Shown one piece after another: positions 6,020-8,825 of a stretch of DNA of 8,825 nt. The stretch is taken from positions 1-8,825 of the forward strand of contig JASLJP010000322.1 in assembly GCA_030152425.1 (NCBI GenBank). The letters are read 5' to 3'. This DNA is from Aquirhabdus sp. Its GTDB lineage: Bacteria; Pseudomonadota; Gammaproteobacteria; Pseudomonadales; Moraxellaceae. Each line of letters begins with the position of its first letter. Position 1 is the stretch's first letter. The notes beneath the pieces were generated by a model, which searched no databases, was not told where the DNA came from, and saw only the letters and a list, made by a program, of their open reading frames with translations. Made by a program: the position numbers and the translations under genes.

Positions 6020-7121
6020 GCGCTCACCCGTCGCGGGCCTGAATGAGGATGAGGCCGACCACTACTGGATGACTGAGGCCATCCGCCTTGCGACGCGCGG
6101 CCGCTATACCACGCGTCCAAACCCGGCGGTCGGTTGTGTCATCGTGCGCGATGGACAGTTGCTGGGGGCTGGTTTTCATCCCAAAGCCGGGGAGCCACAT
6201 GCCGAAGTCTATGCCCTGCGCGATGCAGCGGCACAGGGGCATCCTGTGGCTGGGGCGACGGCCTATGTGACACTGGAGCCGTGCAGTCATTTTGGCCGTA
6301 CGCCGCCCTGTGCCGATGCCCTGATCGCCGCCAAGCTGGGTCGGGTGGTGATGGCGACGCTGGATGCCAATCCGCAAGTCGCCGGTCAAGGGCTGGCGCG
6401 CATCGAGGCCGCTGGTATCGCCACGCGCGTCGGCGTCTGTGAGGCCGAGGCGCGTGCGCTGAATGCCGGTTTTCTGCAGACCATGGCAGGTGGGCGTCCC
6501 TATGTCCGCCTCAAAGTCGCCGCCAGTCTAGATGGCCGGACGGCCATGGCCTCGGGCGAGTCAAAATGGATCACCGGTATGGCCGCACGCCGGGATGTTC
6601 AGCATTGGCGTGCCTTGAGTGGTGCGGTGATCACCGGCATTGGCACCGTACTGGCCGATGATCCCTTGCTCAATGTGCGTGAGTTAGCCGATGGCACGGA
6701 GATCGCCAGCGTGCCTCAGCCGCTGCGGGTGGTGCTGGATCGGCAGGGACGACTGCCGCTGGATGCGCAGTTGCTGCGCGACCCCGCCAGTGTGTTGGTC
6801 GTCGGGCAGGGCGCTGTTCCTGCTGAAGTCTGGCCGTATCACGACCTTGAGCGCCTGCTTGATGAACTCAAAACGCACAAAAATATCCACGATGTCTTGG
6901 TCGAAGCGGGTGCGACGCTGTCCGCAGCCTTTATCGACGCGGGGTTGGTCGATGAGCTGATCGTCTATCTGGCGCCGACCGTGCTCGGCTCAGCCGCGCG
7001 GGCGATGTTTAATCTGCCATTGACCACCATGAGCCAGCAGCTACGCTGGCAGACGGTCAGGGTCATGCAGGTCGGCGATGATCTGCGCTGGATCTTGCGG
7101 CCGAGCGACGGCAAGGCATAA
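6006..7121 (+). CDS. ribD: Bifunctional riboflavin deaminase/reductase RibD
   Basis: This encodes 371 residues from the ATG at 6006, about the usual length. The N-terminal deaminase domain (about 17–160) converts diaminohydroxyribosylaminopyrimidine phosphate. It shows HAE at 65–67 and PCSHFGRTPPC at 92–102, supplying zinc ligands His65, Cys93 and Cys102 with catalytic Glu67. The C-terminal NADPH-dependent reductase (about 165–366) begins YVRLKVAASLDGRTAM and contains GIGTVLADDPLLNVR. The familiar DPNP motif reads DANP (120–123), a minor change. The ATG overlaps nrdR by 14 bases. An in-frame GTG at 6012 is an alternative with better spacing (7 bases) to the only GGGG (6001–6004), giving 369 residues. 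A terminator abuts the stop codon, so ribD ends the nrdR–ribD transcript. Confidence 0.95.
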   Translation: MAVSERSPVAGLNEDEADHYWMTEAIRLATRGRYTTRPNPAVGCVIVRDGQLLGAGFHPKAGEPHAEVYALRDAAAQGHPVAGATAYVTLEPCSHFGRTPPCADALIAAKLGRVVMATLDANPQVAGQGLARIEAAGIATRVGVCEAEARALNAGFLQTMAGGRPYVRLKVAASLDGRTAMASGESKWITGMAARRDVQHWRALSGAVITGIGTVLADDPLLNVRELADGTEIASVPQPLRVVLDRQGRLPLDAQLLRDPASVLVVGQGAVPAEVWPYHDLERLLDELKTHKNIHDVLVEAGATLSAAFIDAGLVDELIVYLAPTVLGSAARAMFNLPLTTMSQQLRWQTVRVMQVGDDLRWILRPSDGKA

Positions 7122-7122
7122 A

Positions 7123-7157
7123 AAAACGCGGCACTCATCAACGGAGTGCCGCGTTTT
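7123..7157. terminator. Bidirectional terminator shared by ribD and the rcnB-like gene
   Basis: CGCGGCACTC (7127–7136) pairs perfectly with GAGTGCCGCG (7144–7153) around a 7-base loop, with AAAA/TTTT extending the stem. The A run at 7120–7126 gives seven U in minus-strand RNA, while the plus strand has only four. It therefore serves the minus-strand gene best and sits directly against the ribD stop codon. Confidence 0.9.
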
Positions 7158-7179
7158 GCTGGCCGTGTAGCGGCGGGGA

Positions 7180-7668
7180 TTAGTAGTACAGTCCTTGGAT
7201 CACCGAGGCGATCACACCGGTGGCGACTGCAGCCAAGACCACGTCATTGTCAACGCGGACATAACGATAGCCGTATGGCGGTGGTGCGAGGTTATAGGTG
7301 CGGTAGTCGGTCACATAGTACTGACGGGCGCGATAGCTGCGCGGCAGACGGTCACCATGGTTCCAGGTGCGCACTTGATAGCCGGATGGGCGATAGTACT
7401 GGGTGGGCGCATGGTAGCGCTGACCTTGCCAGTTTGGGTTATTACCGCCGCGCCAGACTGAACGCGCTGCATCGCCACGATGGTCATTGCCGCGATTATT
7501 CCAGTTTTGATGGCCATTGCCATTGTGGTCGCCGCGGTTGTCGTAACCTTGGCCGTTGCCATGGTTACCTCGGTTATTGTCTTGACCGCGCCATTGTTCA
7601 TCGGCTTGGGCGACGGTGGTGCCTGCGATCGAAGCGACCAGGGCACTGATGACGAATAATTTTTTCAT
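7180..7668 (-). CDS. RcnB family periplasmic protein with Asn/Gly/His-rich linker
   Basis: This encodes a 162-residue secreted protein. Residues 1–22 are a clear signal peptide (MKKLFVISALVASIAGTTVA-QA). Residues 23–80 are low complexity, dominated by Asn, Gly, Arg, Asp and His (NNRGNHGNGQ, GDHNGNGHQN). Residues 103–157 form an RcnB-type domain with GDRLPRSYR, YYVTDYRTYNLAPPPYGYRYVRV and a closing AAVATGVIASVI. E. coli RcnB is a periplasmic protein affecting nickel/cobalt efflux through RcnA, but the family is broad and often has no efflux partner. None is present here, so I give no symbol and infer no metal. TAGGAG at 7680–7675 lies 6 bases before the ATG. It lies on the opposite strand between ribD and ribE and breaks up that gene pair. 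Confidence 0.9.
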   Translation of the reverse strand: MKKLFVISALVASIAGTTVAQADEQWRGQDNNRGNHGNGQGYDNRGDHNGNGHQNWNNRGNDHRGDAARSVWRGGNNPNWQGQRYHAPTQYYRPSGYQVRTWNHGDRLPRSYRARQYYVTDYRTYNLAPPPYGYRYVRVDNDVVLAAVATGVIASVIQGLYY

Positions 7669-7789
7669 ATGAATCTCCTAAATGGAAAAATGTGTAGCAG
7701 TCTTACCAAAAAATTTGCCTCAGGCGTGATTGCAATGATCCTTCCGATGTTGCTCAGGATGCCTGTTGCGCATTGCATGTTTTCCGTTG

Positions 7790-7878
7790 TTCCAAGGCAT
7801 GGTTCAGAGATTTAGCCCGGCTATTCGGTTAATATATGACGACCGGATGGCTGGGGGTTAAGCTCTGGCGGGTTGGAA
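7790..7878 (+). ncRNA. Candidate structured leader RNA upstream of ribE
   Basis: The core is a 14-pair uninterrupted stem, CCCGGCTATTCGGT (7816–7829) with ACCGGATGGCTGGG (7842–7855), around a 12-base loop. Three pairs are G·U in plus-strand RNA (7819·7852, 7822·7849, 7825·7846) and would be A·C on the other strand. Moving outward, TTTA (7811–7814) pairs TAAG (7859–7862). TCAGAG (7804–7809) then pairs CTCTGG (7863–7868), and TTCCAA (7790–7795) pairs TTGGAA (7873–7878), with small internal loops between. That gives about 30 pairs in 89 bases, lying some 170 bases before ribE. It matches no riboswitch I know, and there is no U tract. Confidence 0.3.
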
Positions 7879-8035
7879 GCGCCTGAGATGATTATCTGCC
7901 CATGTCACGGTTTAAATATGGACATTATGTTAAGTGTGGTAGCGCGCTGTGTATCATTGGGTATGTAGATGTTGCTTTGGGTAAGTGTAGGTCGCTGCAG
8001 CAGTTGTCGTGCAAAGACGCAGATTTCTTTAGATT

Positions 8036-8042
8036 GGGATGG
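8036..8042 (+). promoter_or_regulatory. Ribosome binding site of ribE
   Basis: GGGATGG overlaps the upstream ATG at 8039 and stands just before the ATG at 8045. This favours 8045, since an initiator at 8039 would lie inside the site. The match to a Shine-Dalgarno core is only moderate. Confidence 0.4.
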
Positions 8043-8044
8043 TT

Positions 8045-8740
8045 ATGTTTACTGGAATTATTGAAGCTGTAGGCAACGTACGTGCCGTGACACCACAGGG
8101 TGGCGATGTGCGCCTGACGATCCAGACCACGGGCAGTGGCAAAGGGGATCTGTCGATGGCTGACGTTCATCTGGGCGACTCGATCGCCACCAATGGCATC
8201 TGCCTCACCGTGATCGAGATGGGCGCCGACTACTATGTGGCGGATGTCTCCGGCGAGACCCTGCGCCACACCAGCTTGGGGCAGTGGAAAACCGGTACAC
8301 AGGTCAATCTGGAAAAAGCGCTGCTGCCGACCACCCGTCTTGGCGGGCACTTGGTCAGCGGTCATGTCGACGGCATCGGCGAGATCATCGTCCAGCGGCA
8401 GGACGCACGCTCGCTATACTACGAAGTGCGCGCACCGCGCGAACTGGCCAAATACCTTGCGCACAAAGGCTCGGTGACGGTCGATGGCATCAGCCTGACC
8501 ATCAATGCCTTAAGCGGCAATGTGCTGAGCCTTAATCTGGTACCACACACCGCCCGCCACACCACCATCAATGACTGGAAGGTGGGCAGTCAGGTTAATC
8601 TTGAAGTCGACGTGCTGGCGCGCTACCTCGAGCGTCTCTTGCTCGGTGACCGTGCTGCAGACAGTGATGCCGCCGGCCAGCCGGATTCCGGTGTGACCAT
8701 GGCGCTGCTGCAAGACAGTGGTTTTCTGCGCCGCCGCTAA
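8045..8740 (+). CDS. ribE: Riboflavin synthase, alpha subunit
   Basis: This encodes 231 residues forming two tandem lumazine-binding domains (about 1–97 and 98–195), which arise from duplication. The enzyme disproportionates two 6,7-dimethyl-8-ribityllumazine molecules to riboflavin in the cytosol. Hallmarks are MFTGIIE at the start, SIATNGICLTV (Ser46, Cys53, equivalent to E. coli Ser41 and Cys48), GGHLVSGHVDG at 100–110 and DGISLTI (Ser150, E. coli Ser146). The frame contains an earlier ATG at 8039. I use 8045 because MFTG is invariant at the N-terminus and contributes to the active site. The ribD terminator and the intervening opposite-strand gene mean it needs its own promoter. The acidic tail after 200 is longer than in E. 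coli. Confidence 0.96.
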   Translation: MFTGIIEAVGNVRAVTPQGGDVRLTIQTTGSGKGDLSMADVHLGDSIATNGICLTVIEMGADYYVADVSGETLRHTSLGQWKTGTQVNLEKALLPTTRLGGHLVSGHVDGIGEIIVQRQDARSLYYEVRAPRELAKYLAHKGSVTVDGISLTINALSGNVLSLNLVPHTARHTTINDWKVGSQVNLEVDVLARYLERLLLGDRAADSDAAGQPDSGVTMALLQDSGFLRRR

Positions 8741-8781
8741 GCAAGCGTGGACGCAATTATTTAAAAATGGCATAGGGCGAT

Positions 8782-8787
8782 AAGGAG
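8782..8787 (+). promoter_or_regulatory. Ribosome binding site of the last gene
   Basis: AAGGAG lies 6 bases upstream of the ATG at 8794, good spacing and a near-consensus sequence. It is the main reason to call a gene start here. Confidence 0.65.
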
Positions 8788-8793
8788 CAGGAC

Positions 8794-8825
8794 ATGTTGA
8801 TACAGCGCGGAGGACTCAAGGTCGT
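8794..8825 (+). CDS. Start of a gene cut by the window edge
   Basis: An ATG at 8794 opens MLIQRGGLKV before the window ends, preceded by a strong AAGGAG and lying 53 bases after the ribE stop on the same strand with no terminator between. Co-transcription with ribE is therefore likely. Ten residues are too few to name a family. It does not begin like the common next rib genes ribBA or ribH, so it is probably something else. Confidence 0.55.
   Translation, partial: MLIQRGGLKV

Larger units (their letters stand above)
7669..8044. other. 376-base intergenic region between rcnB-like gene and ribE
   Basis: I see no coding gene. The region must carry the minus-strand promoter for the rcnB-like gene and, because a terminator closes ribD, probably a plus-strand promoter for ribE. 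I could not pick a convincing −35/−10 pair for either. It contains an inverted repeat, TGCAATG (7731–7737) with CATTGCA (7771–7777), and the multi-part hairpin at 7790–7878. The conserved FMN riboswitch (RFN) signatures, such as GAAAGTCCCC, are absent. Confidence 0.6.

Noticed and set aside
7669..8044. FMN riboswitch before ribE
   Set aside because: The region lacks the conserved RFN sequence blocks, and the hairpin found does not have the multi-arm junction of that class.
8039..8044. Upstream ATG start for ribE giving MVMFTG
   Set aside because: Riboflavin synthases begin with MFTG, and the GGGATGG ribosome site overlaps the upstream ATG.

Overview
This 8.8 kb window is GC-rich proteobacterial chromosome made mostly of core genes. 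The order comM–ubiK next to glnK–amtB, followed by nrdR–ribD and ribE, points to a gammaproteobacterium. Pseudomonadales, perhaps Moraxellaceae-like, is my best guess. That placement rests on gene order and protein style only, since no rRNA or species-level marker is present. I see no mobile element, CRISPR array, tRNA or rRNA.

Layout: (1) 1–204 is the 3' end of an unrecognised plus-strand gene closed by a strong hairpin terminator. (2) 275–1111 (minus) is a pirin-family protein. (3) 1211–2701 (minus) is the ComM/YifB AAA+ ATPase, and 2784–3032 (minus) is the small coiled-coil ubiquinone-biosynthesis factor UbiK. (4) 3033–3539 is a 507-base divergent intergenic region. It holds a long hairpin that folds well only as plus-strand RNA, and two weak sigma-54-like sites. 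(5) 3540–5452 is glnK–amtB, the PII regulator and its ammonium channel, closed by a UUCG-loop terminator. (6) 5561–7121 is nrdR overlapping ribD, closed by a bidirectional terminator. (7) 7180–7668 (minus) is a secreted RcnB-family protein with an Asn/Gly/His-rich linker. (8) 7669–8044 is a second long intergenic region with another multi-part hairpin and no FMN riboswitch. (9) 8045–8740 is riboflavin synthase ribE, and a further gene begins at 8794.

How the genes work together: GlnK and AmtB form the nitrogen-sensing pair in which uridylylatable GlnK plugs the channel. RibD and RibE perform middle and final steps of riboflavin synthesis, while NrdR represses ribonucleotide reductase genes. 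ComM acts on recombination intermediates during DNA uptake, and UbiK supports the ubiquinone biosynthesis complex.

The genes themselves are ordinary. The most interesting material lies between them: the two strand-biased RNA-like structures, each in a long gap 5' of a plus-strand gene, and the rcnB-like gene that splits ribD from ribE. I found no clear sign of a wholly new multi-gene system.
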